DNA from: Puccinellia tenuiflora
Lineage: Eukaryota > Streptophyta > Magnoliopsida > Poales > Poaceae
Assembly: GCA_012064385.1 (NCBI GenBank)
Contig: QRDG01000027.1
Location: 2,270,599 to 2,334,598 of the forward strand
Reading direction: 5' to 3'
Length of the DNA: 64,000 nt
Shown: piece by piece, positions 52,151-64,000 of the stretch
Numbering within the stretch: position 1 is the stretch's first letter
Layout: each line of letters starts with the position of its first letter
Translations under genes and position numbers: made by a program
The notes under the pieces: generated by a model
What the model saw: the letters and a program-made list of their open reading frames with translations, nothing else
Told to the model about the DNA's origin: nothing
The model's database searches: none

Positions 52151-55100
52151 TGTAGCGCCCCGACCCCGGAATTATATAGAGAGGCTATGTAACCCACATG
52201 CTATGCTACACAATCGAAGGGCATGGAATTACCGCTCCCACGCAACACATCGATCGTGCCATAAACACTGGCATAGCTAGCAATGTATAAAATAGAGATC
52301 AAGACTTGTGGAACAACTGGCATATTGCAGACTCTATGACACAAAAATCATATAGCAACTCATATATGAGAAAGATACAAATAACACACAAAAGGGGTCA
52401 CAGACCCAACAATACATCAAGCGGAAGTGAAGTAGCGTTGTATAACAACAAGATCCAACATATGGCCTAAGAGGCCTACAAATAAACATAACCCTGCCAG
52501 GTTGTTCCGATGTCGCAAGCTGCCACCTGGGAACCCCGAACTACTCGTCGTTGTCCAAGAAGAAGCCACCTGTGTGCTCGGTGTCGTCCTCCTCTGAAAC
52601 AAGTTATAAAAGCAGCAAAGAGAGACTGAGTACGACGTACTCGCAAGTTTAGTAGGGCGATATAGGCCCAATGATGACGAAGGCTCTAAAGCTGTTTAGT
52701 AGCTATTTGCATAAAGCTAGTTTTCAGTTATAAAAGTATAAGTGACTCAATGGCATCGTCTACTCAGAATGTTTTTCGAAAAGGGGATAAGGGAGTAAAC
52801 TTTTCATCTTCGGTTCTCAACGAACCATTAGTATCAAGAATCCACCTCTCATTTCCACCAAGGCACTCCTCGAATCACCCTCGAGGAAATGAACCTTTTA
52901 TCACACGTTGAAATGCAACCTTTAGCTGCCAAATTTTAGTTATGTTAATATTATCTACGATCTCGTAATCCGTTCCCAAGGCGTCCATAACCGCGGACAC
53001 GGCTTTTCGAAAAGATTTACCCTGCAGGGGTGTACTAATTTACCCACCGGTACCATCCGGCTCACCTGATTGGCCCTCTTCCGGGGAAGTCCGGCGAGTG
53101 GGCGCGGTTAAACCTTTACCTCGCATGAGACTATCCAAGAGTCATCTGTGGCCACAGGACAAGTTCAGTGCCTATTTCAACACCCTGCCCCATCGCCACG
53201 TCCTAAACACCACCGTCCTCATCACTTCTTTTTCCATCCACACACTCATACGCAAATGGAAATAGCAAACTAGAGGACCCTTGGATACACCCGCACTAGT
53301 TATTTAGGTAAAGGGGATTCCATATGTCCCCACCAATGACAGAACGCTCAAACCTTGGTTCTAGAGACAAGAACTCGCACTTAGGGGTAAGAATGAGGCA
53401 AAACACCATCCCCGATGGCAACTCATCCAAGCCTTTTAAGCAAATTAATTAAGTACCAACAGTAACCACCAAGTCCGAACATTCCATCAACACCATAATC
53501 ATGGAATTAAATCACTAAACCCTAAAGCATTTGACTAAGCATGGCTAAGCATAGCTAAGCATATATACCAACAATTATATCTCTGTCTCCGGCCAACACA
53601 TAAGATCTATGGTTCATAGGAGGGGAAGCAGGTGATGGTTCAGGGGACAATGCATATCATAGGATACTCTATGTTTTGATCCAAAGCTGACATTGGAATC
53701 GCATGCAATATTATGGTGGATAAAATAAGTTTGTAAAAACAATAGGAGGCTATATGCCAAGAAGGTTAGGTTATCTCTTGCCTTGCTGCCGGGGCGCGGA
53801 GTACTGCTCGTCGGAATAGGCGAGGGAACCCTCGACTCCGGAATCTATCGATACCCAAAACAATAACCAAGGAACAAATAAATAACCCGGAGGCAAGGTG
53901 CAATGCACAATCACATGATGACATGACAAGTTTATGCAAAGATATCATCATTTAACTTATCTAACAAATTAAATGGAGTTCCAAATAATTAGTGTAATTA
54001 TTTGGAAACAGCCCCATATTTATCTTAGTGACCACATTATTTATAAAGTATTACATTACTAAAGATGTGGCTTAATTAAGATGATCATGACATGATTAAG
54101 TAGGTTTTGTTCTTCCGATTATTTTGGTACCATATTTGTAATTTTCCGAGTTTCGATGAATAAATAGTAAACTAAATGATTATTTGAATTTAAATCTTTT
54201 AATCAATTAAAGAAAACATCAAAGTAAAATTTGTGATCATGGTTTGATATCAGCATGGTTTGATAGTATTTGTCATGCTACCCACTTCGATATTTTATTC
54301 ACAACTTTTGGTTGATTATTTAACAAGTTATGATTTTTCCCGAATTAGGTATTATTTGTGCCATTTTAGGATTTCCTAAATAAAGGCAAAATTATTTTCT
54401 CAAAAGAGCATGGCAATGCTACCAACAGGTAGGTATTGTTTTTCGGAACAAACGATATTTTATTTGCTAAATTTGGAGCAATTATTAATTAGTTATCAAT
54501 TATTTGATTTTAAAATAATTAAACAGTTTTTACTGTTTGGGCCGGCCTCCAAATCGACCCAGGCCGGTTTCCAGACCGGGCCTATGGCTGAGGCAGCCGG
54601 CTTCCTGGCCGGCCCAGACCGGGCACCATGCCGGGCTCCTATCGGAGGCAGCCGGCCTCCCGTCCAGCCCAGACCGGAGCCTAGGCCGGGCATGGGCCTG
54701 AGGCAACCGGCCGTCTGGCCGGCCCAGGCCGGTGCTCAGGCCGGGGTGGGGACGGTCGTGACCACGGCGTCGGCGGCGGCCGCGGTGACGGTGAACAGGG
54801 GCGATAGGGGGACGGGGAGCAGTAGGAGGTCTACGGGATCCGCAAGCTCACCCCGGTTCATTGGTGGGTGCTCGACGACGGCGGGGTGTCGAGGACGCCA
54901 GAATCGAGTTCGACGGAGCTCGGCCGAGGTTGAAGATGACGCGGACGCGAACGTCGGCTCTGAGCTTCCCGGCCCGATTCCTTGGGCGGAGCTGATGTAT
55001 ATGGTGGCGGAGCTGGAGGAGGCGCAACGGTGACGGGAGCTTCCGCGACGATGGCGTGCGGCGTTCGGGGCATCCTCGCCATTCTCTGACATCAGCGCTC

Positions 55101-56083
55101 CCCAGCACGGCTGCTTGCACCGGGAGGAAGAGGGAGGCGAGGCAGACCAGAGGGACACCTCAGGCGAGCTCAAAGCGGCACAGAACGGCGGCGATTCGAG
55201 GGGGCAGCGGCGACAGTGTCTTGCTTCTAGGGTTAGGGTTCCAAGGGCCGAGAGGGAGAGGGAGCAGGTGAGGGGGAGAGAGGCACGGTATCAGGGGGCC
55301 TCCTTATCCTCGTTCAAGGCGCGGGGACAGCGGCGTCGTGGGCGTGCGGGCAGGTGAGCGGCATGGCGGGTGCGGCATGGCTACAGGAAAGAAGACGACG
55401 TCGGATTTACAGAAAACCCCCGGCCTCCTTCTTCATTTTCTGATTTTTCTGTTTTAACCTAACTCCAACAAGATTAAGTAAATTAATTGGGGCACTTTAA
55501 CATTTTCTAAAATTATGAAATTATTTGAGTAGGCTCCCCTTGTCAGGTAGAGACTCCACAAAAATTGGGGTGGCAAAATAAAATGTTTTGCACCACATTT
55601 GTTCATAGGACTTGATTATACTAATTTTTAATAATTTCCAAAATATATTTATTTGGAGCACTTAAGCATTTCCAAAAATAATTAAATTATTCATGGAGGC
55701 TCCCAATATATTGAAGAAGCTCCCCGTGATTTTAGTTTGAATTTTGGAATGTTTAACTTGGTTTCAAAAATAGAATTTGAATTGAACCAATTTTGGATTT
55801 TCAATTTTATCTCTTTGCTTGGCAAGAAATTGCCTTTGGCAAATATGTATAGAATATGCCCTTGAGCTTCCTGGACAATTTGGAGACTCGAGAACAAGTG
55901 GTTTTGCCAATTTGAGTAATGTATTTGGTTTGAAAATTTTGGGAAGGATTGCTTCCCTTTTTATTATTTTTCAAATGGTGCTTTATTAACTTAGAAAATT
56001 AAATATATGCCATGATGCAATGTTGCAAAGCAAAAAGTGAAAATTTGGCCCCTATTTTAGGGTACCAAACTGGGGCTGTTACA
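52151..56083 (-). mobile_element. 3' LTR (3,933 bp) of the LARD-like element
   Basis: On the minus strand it begins TGTAACAGCCCCAGTTTGG and ends GGTCGGGGCGCTACA, a 5-base inverted terminus (TGTA/TACA). It contains a GGCCGG array (54,539-54,750), and a GC-rich block (about 54,750-55,370) that on the minus strand looks like a plant 5' leader with AACCCTAACCCTAG followed by a short ORF (MSENGEDAPN..., 145 codons). A small array of CTAAGCAT units lies near 53,536-53,570. Confidence 0.92.
54539..54750. repeat. GGCCGG-rich array in 3' LTR
   Basis: Irregular units of about 35-45 bp built on GGCAGCCGGCCTCC, CCCAGACCGG and AGGCCGGGC. It is directly preceded by AT-rich TTTTTACTGTTTGG. The same array sits in the other LTR. 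It creates a 207-codon frame (54,410-55,033) that I do not regard as a gene. Confidence 0.85.
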
Positions 56084-56098
56084 ATTCTACCCCCCTTA
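56084..56098 (-). promoter_or_regulatory. Polypurine tract of the LARD-like element
   Basis: On the minus strand TAAGGGGGGTAGAAT immediately precedes the LTR start TGTAACA. A GGGACGAGATTCC motif just upstream is common at this place in Gypsy elements. Confidence 0.85.
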
Positions 56099-57921
56099 CA
56101 GGAATCTCGTCCCGAGATTCTAGAGTAGAAGTAGATTAGAGGGACACATGAATACACGTATCCTCCACGATCTTCTCGATCCCACGATGATTTTCCTTGT
56201 TGTAGAGCAAAAGGTAACACCTGACATGCCGAGGTGACAGAAAGGGCAGAATATAACTAAAGTTATTGGACAAGTTTTCTCCAAAGGTTGGAAATATGAA
56301 CTTTGCCCAAAACCATAAGCCATTGAGGAAAACTAGGAACGACTTGACCAAACAAAGGTCGAACCGAGGATAGGAAAACCGATCACTTTATTCAGGATCT
56401 TGGTCCAAGACCCAGACATCACTTCAAACCACCCTGATGTGTAGCCTGTAGAGATTTGGAGCACCGCAAGGAGAAAGGACATCTTTTGGACTCCACGATT
56501 TCGACATACAAGATGTTTACATCAGGTTGAAAACTCGGGTCCTAACGTGGCTGATGAATTCACCGACTGTATGGGTGATTGATTAAGCCTTCGGTTTCAC
56601 ATAGGAGGGAAAGATATAGCACTGATCCACCATTAGATAAAGAGATCAAACCGTATGTAGGAGCTATTCCCAAGATACAAGGAGTAGGGGGATCGACCGA
56701 TAGTTATTGGCTCTCCGTGGTAAGATTCTCCTTGAGGTTCTAGATATCACACTCAGACTTCGGATTAGCCTCCAATCGATCATCAAGCGAAAGTCGTACT
56801 TGACAATAGAGAAAAGACCATAAGGGAAAACTCCTAGAACATGTTCTACATGATCCTCACGGAGAGGGGTTGATTCTAAAGATCTAAGAGATTTCATCGA
56901 TAGGCCTTCTGGTGAGGTGCGTGAACCACACCACCGAACTTGTCAGGATTACTAGTAGGCTTAGGTCATACTTTTTGATAAACACCAACCATCATTACTG
57001 ATGGCGGTTCAGATTTGGTTAGGGGTACAGATACTTCAGGCTCAGCAGGTCTGGAGGGGGAGGCTGCGAAAACTGACGAAAGGTGGGGTCACTAGTTTTT
57101 CTCAAGACACGGGCCACTGTGTCAAGCTCCAGAGTAAGGGCTAGATTGCAAGTTCCATGGGGTCTCGACTTCGAAGAGAAAATTGAACCAGCATGTACTC
57201 CAATCACTGAAGCACAACTGAGTCATGATCGGGAAACACCGGTAAGATGATGAGATTTTGCCGACTTCTTCTTATTCCAGAACAACTCGGTCCGTGGCAT
57301 ACATGACGTATTTAGAGAACTGGAGGTAACAACCTACCATCTCAACAACAATCCGCACATGCATGACCAACTTTTGATTATTTTGAGGAGACACAGTGAA
57401 CTTCACACAGACCCCTGGCGACATATGTCAACCATTTCACATGGACCAGAGAAGAGCACTTCCAATCATACAGAACACGCACTACGTGCTAACAGGAAGA
57501 TGATTCTCACAAGTTTCCCATAATACTCGACAACACGGTCAGGGGACAACACGACAGTACTTCCGGAAAGACATCCAGGATATCACGAACCACCGCATAT
57601 CACTGGTTGCGAGAGGGGAAAATCTTTCTTTTCAAGGCAAAGAATGTGGTCTTGAGAGTTTCGACATGAATCTAACTCGTTGACCGAAGGTGTGCACCTG
57701 AACGAAATGGACTTGGCAGCTCAGACAACTCAGCTCGATGATATGGTTACTAGTCATGCTAAGAGTGCCACCAAAGTCTTTGGATTTCAAAACAATAACA
57801 ATTGCTAAGAATATCCGAGTACCACAACGATATTCATCCTCAACATTCTCGAGCCCGAGTAGCTCGGAGGTAGATGGATAAGGAAGGGTAAGAGCATCAC
57901 TTCATCAAGTACGCCATGAGA

Positions 57922-58167
57922 CTAAGCACGACCTCTTGATATAAAGGAGTGTGACACTTCACGGTGGAACGGAGCAAAAACTAGACAAGCTTTTACTCCG
58001 CGAGTCACAATCCTTTGACCTGGTCCGAGAAATGGACAAGGTACCGGAGGTTGTTTCTCCTGACATCCCGAAGTGGAATGTCTTGACGAACCACAAGAAT
58101 AACATGCATCAGAAAACCCCAATGCACGATAAACTTGACGGTCATCTGACAGATAGAGGTCGGACAA
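57922..58167 (-). pseudogene. Gag relic with zinc knuckle
   Basis: An 81-codon frame contains ACYSCGSSRHSTSGCQE, a perfect C-x2-C-x4-H-x4-C knuckle (nucleotides 58,104-58,063). In retroelements this motif lies near the end of gag and binds RNA. Its place in the 5' part of the interior (minus strand) is right for gag. The rest of gag is not recognisable. Confidence 0.5.
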
Positions 58168-58928
58168 CAGATTTAGAGCAAGAAACAGGCTAACAACAAT
58201 ACCAAGATATTGCAGAAGCCTTTGTTAGCACTCTTCCGACAACTAGTGCCGAAAGGGTTTCACGAATGAGGGTTATTGGAGGAATCACAAACATTGATGA
58301 AAACTTGCTAAGAGCAATCCTGTCGTGATTCAGATGGTTCCCTGACAGAGAGTCTAGCTAAAGCTAGTGACAGAGAAGAGCATTGTTGAGGAAAACAATT
58401 ACGGCTGCAACCTCGAGTTTGAAGACTAACTTCAAATTTTGCCAACCTGATGTAGGGTTTGACATTTAACATCAGGGTTCAACGGAAAAGATCTTGGGTT
58501 AAAGATCAGCTTCATGTACTGGGACCCACAATAGCATAATGCTCACAAGGGTGACAACCCCCATGAATCATTACACCAGAGCCCTACCACAATTCGGGAC
58601 CTTCGGTTCAAGATCTTGGGCTAAAGCAAAGGAATGTCTTGATGATCCGCAACACTTCCTTTCTTCGGGCTTTAGAATTGGCAGACGAGCAGAGCTAAGC
58701 AGTAAACTAAAGGTAGAAGCCAACCTCGTGAACCTAGGGTAGAATTTCCGACGAGCTGAAGAACCGTTAAATCAAATAGAGGTAAGATGACACCGAGATC
58801 AGAGTGAATTTGGTAAGGAGTAAAAAGAATCCTAGGAAGATTTTTCACAACTCATTTTTAGGTTATAAATAATTTCTCGAACTAGACTCGACATTGACCA
58901 ACAGTAAGGGTTTCCTACAGGCAGTCCT

Positions 58929-58940
58929 GCTCTGATATCA
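58929..58940 (-). promoter_or_regulatory. Primer binding site of the LARD-like element
   Basis: TGATATCAGAGC on the minus strand, 3 bp after the 5' LTR end, is one mismatch from TGGTATCAGAGC (initiator tRNA-Met complement). It orients the element. Confidence 0.85.
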
Positions 58941-58943
58941 ACT

Positions 58944-61900
58944 TGTAGCGCCCCGACCCCGGAATTATATAGAGAGGCTATGTAACCCACAGGCTATGCT
59001 ACACAATCGAAGGGCATGTAATTACCGCTCCCACGCAACACATCGATCATGCCATAAACACTGGCATAGCTATCAATGTATAAACAGAGATCATGACTTG
59101 TGGAACAACTGGCATATTGCAGACTCTACTACACCAAAATCATATAGCAACTCATATATGAGAAAGATACAAATTACACACAAAAGGGGTCACAGACCCA
59201 ACAGTACATCAAGCGGAAGCGAAGTAGCGTTGTCTAACAACAAGATCCAACATATGGCCTAAGAGGCCTACAAATAAACATAACCCTGCCAGCTTGTTCC
59301 GATGTCCCAAGCTGCCACCTGGAAACCCCGAACTACTCGTCGATGTCCAGGAAGAAGCCACATGTGTGCTCGGTGTCGTCCTCCTCTGAAACAAGTTATA
59401 AAAGCAACAAAAGAGACTGAGTACAACGTACTCGCAAGTTTAGTAGGGCAATATAGGCCCAATGATGACGGAGGCTCTAAAGCTGTTTAGTAGCTATTTC
59501 CATAAAGCTAGTTTCAGTTATAAAAGTATAAGTGACTCAATGGCATCGTCTACTTAGAATGTTTTTCGAAAAGGGGATAAGAGAGTAAACTTTTCATCTT
59601 CGGTTCTCAACGAACCATTAGTATCAAGAATCCACCTCTCATTTCCACCAAGGCACTCCCTCGAATCACCCTCGAGGAAATGAACCTTTTATCACACGTT
59701 GAAATGCAACCTTTAGCTGCCAAATTTTAGTTATGTTAATATTATCTACGATCTCGTAATCTGTTCCCAAGGCGTCCATAACCGCGGACACGGCTTTTCG
59801 AAAAGATTTACCCTGCAGGGGTGTACTAATTTACCCACCGGTACCATCCGGCTCACCTGATTGGCCCTCTTCCGGGGAAGTCCGGCGAGTGGGCGCGGTT
59901 AAACCTTTACCTCGCATGAGACTATCCAAGAGTCATCTGTGGCCACAGGACAAGTTCAGTGCCTATTTCACACCCCTGCCCCATCGCCACGTCCTAAACA
60001 CCACCGTCCTCATCACTTCTTTTTCCATCCACACACTCACACGCAAATGGAAATAGCAAACTAGAGGACCCTTGGATACACCCGCACTAGTTATTTGGGT
60101 AAAGGGGATTCCATATGTCCCCACCAATGGCAGCACGCTCAAACCTTGGTTATAGAGACAAGAACTTGCACTTAGGGGCAACAATGAGGCAAAACACCAT
60201 CCCCGATGGCAACTCATCCAAGCCTTTTAAGCAAATTAATTAAGTACCACAGTAACCACCAAGTCCGAACATTCCATCAACACCATAATCATGGAATTAA
60301 ATCGCTGGACCCTAAAGCATTTGACTAAGCATGGCTAAGCATAGCTAAGCATATATACCAACAATTATATCTTTGTCTCCGGCCAACACATCAGATCTAT
60401 GGTTCATAGGAGGGAAAGCATGTGATGGTTCAGGGGACAATGCATATCATAGGATACTCTATGTTTTGATCAAAAGCTGACATTGGAATTGCATGCAATA
60501 TTCTGGTGGATAAAATAATTGTATAAAACAATAGGAGGCTATATGCCAAGAAGGTTAGGTTATCTCTTGCCTTGCTGCCGGGGCGCGGAGTACTGCTCGT
60601 CGGAATAGGCGAGGGAACCCTCGACTCCGGAATCTATCGATACCCAAAATATAACAAAGGAACAAATAAATAACCCGGAGGCAAGGTGCAATGCACAATC
60701 ACATGATGACATGACAAGTTTATGCAAAGATATCATCATTTAACTTATCTAACAAATTAAATGGAGTTCCAAATAATTAGTGCAATTATTTGGAAACAGC
60801 CCCATATTTATCTTAGTGACCACATTATTTATAAAGTATTACATTACTAAAGATGTGGCTTAAATAAGATGATCATGACATGATTAAGTAGGTTTGTTCT
60901 TCCGATTATTTTGGTACCTTATTTGTAATTTTACGAGTTTCGATGAATAAATAGTAAACTAAATGATTATTTGAATTTAAATCTTTTAATCAATTAAAGA
61001 AAACATCAAAGTAAAATTTGTGATCATGGTTTGATATCAGCATGGTTTGATAGTATTTGTCATGCTACCCACTTCGATATTTTATTCACAATTTTTGGTT
61101 GATTATTTAACAATTTATGATTTTTCCCGAATTAGGTATTATTTATGCCATTTTAGGATTTCCTAATAAAGGAAAATTTATTTTCTCAAAAGAGCATGGC
61201 AATGCTACCAATAGGTAGGTATTGTTTTTCTGAACAAAACGATATTTTATTTGCTAAATTTGGAGCAATAATTAATTAGTTATTAATTATTTGATTTTAA
61301 AATAATTAACAGTTTTTACTGTTGGGCCGGCCTCCAAATCGGCCAGGCCGGTTTCCAGACCGGGCATGTGGCTGAGGCGGCCGGCCTCCTGGCGGCCCAG
61401 ACCGGGCACCAGGCCGGGCTCCTATCGGAGGCAGCCGGCCTCCCGGCTGGCCCAGACCGGAGCCCAGGCCAGGCATGGGCCTGAGGCAAAACCGGCCGTC
61501 TGTCTGGCCCGGCCGGTGGCATCAGGCGGGGTGGTGGACGGTGGTGACCACGGCACGGCGGCGGCCGCGGTGACGGTGAAACAGCGGCGAGAGGGGGAGG
61601 GGAAGCGTGAGGAGGTCTAGTGGGCTCGCAAGCTCACACCGGTTGATTGGTGGGTGCTCGACGATGGCGGGGTGGTCGAGGACACCGGAATCGAGCTCGA
61701 CGGAGCTCGGCCGAGGTTGAAGATGACGCGGACGCGACGTCGGCTCCGGGCTTCCCGACCCGATTCCTTGGGCGGGGAGGAAGAAGAGGAGCTCGAGGCG
61801 GAGCTGATGGACATGGTGGCGGAGCTGGAGGAGGCGCAACGGCGATGAGAGCTTCAGCGACGATGGCGTGCGGCGTTCGGGGCGGTCCTCGCCGTTCTCC

Positions 61901-62896
61901 GACATCATGGCTCCCCAACACGGCTGCTTGCACCGGGAGGAAGAGGGAGCGAGGCGGACCAGAGGGACACCTCAGGCGAGCTCAAAGCGGCACAAACGGC
62001 GGCGATTCGAGGGGGGCAGCGGCTGCAGTGTCTTGCTTCTAGGGTTAGGGTTCCAGGGGCCGAGAGTGAGAGGGAGCAGGTGAGGGGGAGAGGAGAGGCA
62101 CGGCATCAAGGGGCCTCCTTATCCTCGGTCAGGCGCGGGGACAGCGGCGTCATGGGCGTGCGGGCAGGTGAGCGGCATGGCGGGGTGCGGCAATGGCTAC
62201 AGGGAAGAAGACGACTTCGGATTTACAGAAAACCCCCTGCCTCCTTCTTCATTTTCTGATTTTTCTTTTTAACCTACTCCAGCAAGATTAAGTAAATTAA
62301 TTGGGGCTCTTTAACATTTCTAAAATTATGAAATTATTTGAGTAGGCTCCCCTTGTCAGGTAAGAGACTCCACAAAAATTGGGGTGGCAAAATAAAATGT
62401 TTTGCACCACATTGTTCATAGGATTTGATTATAGTAATTTTAATAATTTCCAAAATATATTTATTTGGAGCACTTAAGCATTTCCAAAAATATGGAATTA
62501 TTCATGGAGGCTCCCATATATTGAAGAAGCTCCCCATGATTTTAGTTTGAATTTTTGGAATGTTTAACTTGGTTTCAAAAATAGAATTTGAATTGAACCA
62601 ATTTTGGATTTTCAATTTATCTCTTTGCTTGGCAAGAAATTGCCTTTGGCAAAATATGTATAGAATATACCCTTGAGCTTCCTGGACAATTTGGAGACTC
62701 TAGAGCAAGTGGTTTTGGCCAATTTGAGTAATGTATTTGGGTTTGAAAATTGTGGGAAGGATTGCTTCCCTTTTTATTGTTTTCCAAATGGTGCTTTATT
62801 AACTTAGCAAATTAAAATATATGCCATGATGCAATGTTGCAAAGCAAAAAGTGAAAATTTAGCCCCTATTTTAGGGTACCAAACTGGGCTGTTACA
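58944..62896 (-). mobile_element. 5' LTR (3,953 bp) of the LARD-like element
   Basis: Co-linear with the LTR at 52,151-56,083 over its full length, including the CTAAGCAT units (near 60,330), the GGCCGG array, the GC-rich leader-like block and the AT-rich outer part. It differs by scattered substitutions and many 1-bp indels in homopolymers. On the minus strand its promoter would start the genomic transcript. Confidence 0.92.
61322..61535. repeat. GGCCGG-rich array in 5' LTR
   Basis: Counterpart of the array at 54.5 kb with several single-base gains and losses that change the frames, which argues against a conserved protein. Confidence 0.85.
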
Positions 62897-62901
62897 AAAT
62901 T

Positions 62902-63388
62902 GATAGGAAATTTTATCCTCCTTTTTGAAAGAAAAAACTAACCCATAAATGTTTATATAATTATTTATTTGTTTTTGAAGATATACAAATTGAACATTCT
63001 GTAATGTGCTTTGGTTGTGGGTGCCTTCCCATCATTGTTCTGTTTTCCTCTCTTACGTTTACATTTAAACATACAAACGTGTCTCATAAATTTACAATAG
63101 TATGGATCTATCTTAAGATACTAAGTTATGGGATGTCGACCCTTGAGGATTGGTGGATTGAAAAGCGAGCACGCTTTGGGAAGATGAAAAAGAGAGGAGA
63201 CACTAATTTGGTGGAGCTAATGGAAGCAAAGGAATGTCAGAGCGTTCGGAAATGTGAATAACCAATGTAACGAAGATAAACTAGCATCTAAGATCCTGAA
63301 GGATGTGAAACTTAGGGTGTTAGCAGGACTTGGAGGTATAGCGATAGTGTAGTATCCTGAGTGTGTTGTAGCTGCAGGGAGTGTTGGT
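62902..63388 (+). other. Flank of the LARD-like element with a short unassigned ORF
   Basis: An 85-codon frame (63,004-63,261) ends with MSTLEDWWIEKRARFGKMKK and RGDTNLVELMEAKECQSVRK. It looks protein-like in its second half, but no family is recognised; a diverged LINE C-terminus is one possibility. The rest is AT-rich. Confidence 0.3.
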
Positions 63389-64000
63389 GACACGGTTGTC
63401 AGAAGATTGTGCTCGTATCTTGTAAATAAAACCTGCCTTCTACAAAAACAAAAAATGATACGTGATTGCGTACTCTCAAGAAAAATACTAAGTTACCATT
63501 TTTACATGCAAAAAAAATGGTACGATCTCACTGCAGAGATGTTATTATTTGACAATACGATGAACTCGTGCACTACGAAATTATTGGAGTTATATCTTTA
63601 GCTTTTCATTTACTGTGAATCCATGCCTGTGTGTTTTGGGAATGTATTTTCTCGCGTACTCGTATAGAGATTTCTCACTATATATCTCATTGACATGTGG
63701 CTTCTGAGTCTGGTGTAAATTTCAATAGAGCGAAAAATTCCATGTATCACATTTGTAGGACGGCTCGTCCATTACTTTTATTTAGTAGAATTATTTCCAG
63801 CGATTTTGTAATTTAATATTGTGTACTATGGTAGACATCTCGATCACACAAGAACTAGTAGCCTGCACACACCATTATTGCTTCTTTCTACCAGTTTCAT
63901 TTCTCCCTGGGTATATAATTGCCTGTACAGAGACAGTCGGATCACTTCCTTTTCTGGTCACAGCCCCCAGGAGAACAAATAAAACTATACTATTTCTACT
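63389..64000 (+). repeat. Diverged 0.6-kb direct repeat, copy 2
   Basis: Co-linear with 49,030-49,655 up to the window end, so it may continue beyond. The two copies lie on opposite sides of the LARD-like element and the 50.5-kb LINE; without those insertions they would be only about 2.7 kb apart. Confidence 0.75.

Larger units (their letters stand above)
56084..58943 (-). other. Interior of the LARD-like element
   Basis: No frame on either strand exceeds about 80 codons apart from small shadows. The only protein-like signal is a minus-strand frame at 58,167-57,922 with a zinc knuckle. The GGGACGAGATTCC motif at the polypurine end points to descent from a Gypsy-type parent whose pol has been lost or scrambled. 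Confidence 0.75.
52151..62896 (-). mobile_element. Complete LARD-like LTR retroelement, 10.75 kb
   Basis: The target duplication AAATT (52,146-52,150 and 62,897-62,901) encloses two near-identical LTRs of 3,933 and 3,953 bp in direct orientation and a 2,860-bp interior. A primer site near the right LTR and a polypurine tract near the left LTR both place transcription on the minus strand. The interior lacks recognisable protease, integrase, RT or RNase H, so it must depend on enzymes from another element. Long LTRs with a short non-coding interior match LARDs such as barley Sukkula; membership in that family is not established. The LTRs differ by scattered substitutions and small indels, a few percent by eye. 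Confidence 0.93.

Noticed and set aside
53536..53572. CTAAGCAT units as a telomere or satellite seed
   Set aside because: Only three units, present in both LTRs as ordinary LTR sequence.
54410..55033. 207-codon ORF in the LARD-like LTR
   Set aside because: The frame depends on the GGCCGG array and is broken by single-base indels in the sister LTR at 61.3 kb.
52151..62896. Tandem gene or segmental duplication of about 3.9 kb
   Set aside because: The repeats have TGTA...TACA ends, a 5-bp target duplication, a primer site and a polypurine tract, so they are LTRs.

Overview
This window looks like intergenic DNA from a large grass genome of the Triticeae type (wheat, barley, rye, Aegilops). It is a mosaic of nested transposable elements around one apparently intact host gene. 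The Triticeae call rests on family signatures recalled from general knowledge: a BARE/WIS/Angela-type Copia LTR with its polypurine tract, a CACTA end (CACTACAAGAAA), a Gypsy LTR starting TGATAC and followed by a tRNA-Asp-type primer site, Stowaway MITEs, and a long-LTR retroelement with little coding capacity. No database search was run and the species is not determined.

Layout. 1-9.24 kb is a stack of insertions. The outermost layer is a minus-strand Copia relic (7,310-9,238) carrying a hAT-type element. A CACTA element cuts the Copia relic, and a BARE-type Copia (LTR 5,178-6,928) cuts the CACTA element. 9.24-14.3 kb has no recognisable gene. 14.76-19.2 kb is a plus-strand 5'-truncated LINE split by a 2.48-kb solo LTR. 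19.75-25.59 kb (minus strand) is a seven-exon cysteine-rich receptor-like kinase (CRK) gene whose reading frame closes across every proposed intron to give 687 residues. Its 2.6-kb first intron holds MITEs.

25.95-39.85 kb is a second nest: a poly(A)-tailed retroposon with a 300-codon ORF, a minus-strand Copia with short LTRs, a nearly complete plus-strand Copia, then a rearrangement breakpoint and a minus-strand LINE with ORF1, endonuclease and RT remnants. 40.6-42.5 kb is a Gypsy LTR with its leader. 42.8-47.5 kb contains small DNA elements: a Helitron-like repeat, a Stowaway, a 2.6-kb Helitron and a Harbinger-like element.

50.49-51.35 kb is a LINE tail with a perfect 17-bp target duplication. 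52.15-62.90 kb is a complete 10.75-kb LTR element of LARD type: two 3.9-kb LTRs, AAATT target duplication, primer site and polypurine tract, and almost no coding sequence. A diverged 0.6-kb direct repeat (49.0 and 63.4 kb) lies on either side of it.

No tRNA, rRNA, CRISPR or prokaryotic-type system was seen, and I found no convincing undescribed biological system. The CRK gene is the only locus likely to have a cellular function. The most unusual sequence patterns are the GAGTC/GACTC enrichment of one Copia family, GGCCGG arrays shared by two unrelated LTRs, a perfect zinc-knuckle relic inside the LARD-like element, a hAT insertion sitting at a deletion junction, and a breakpoint that truncates several elements at once. 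Boundaries rest on reading the sequence by eye.
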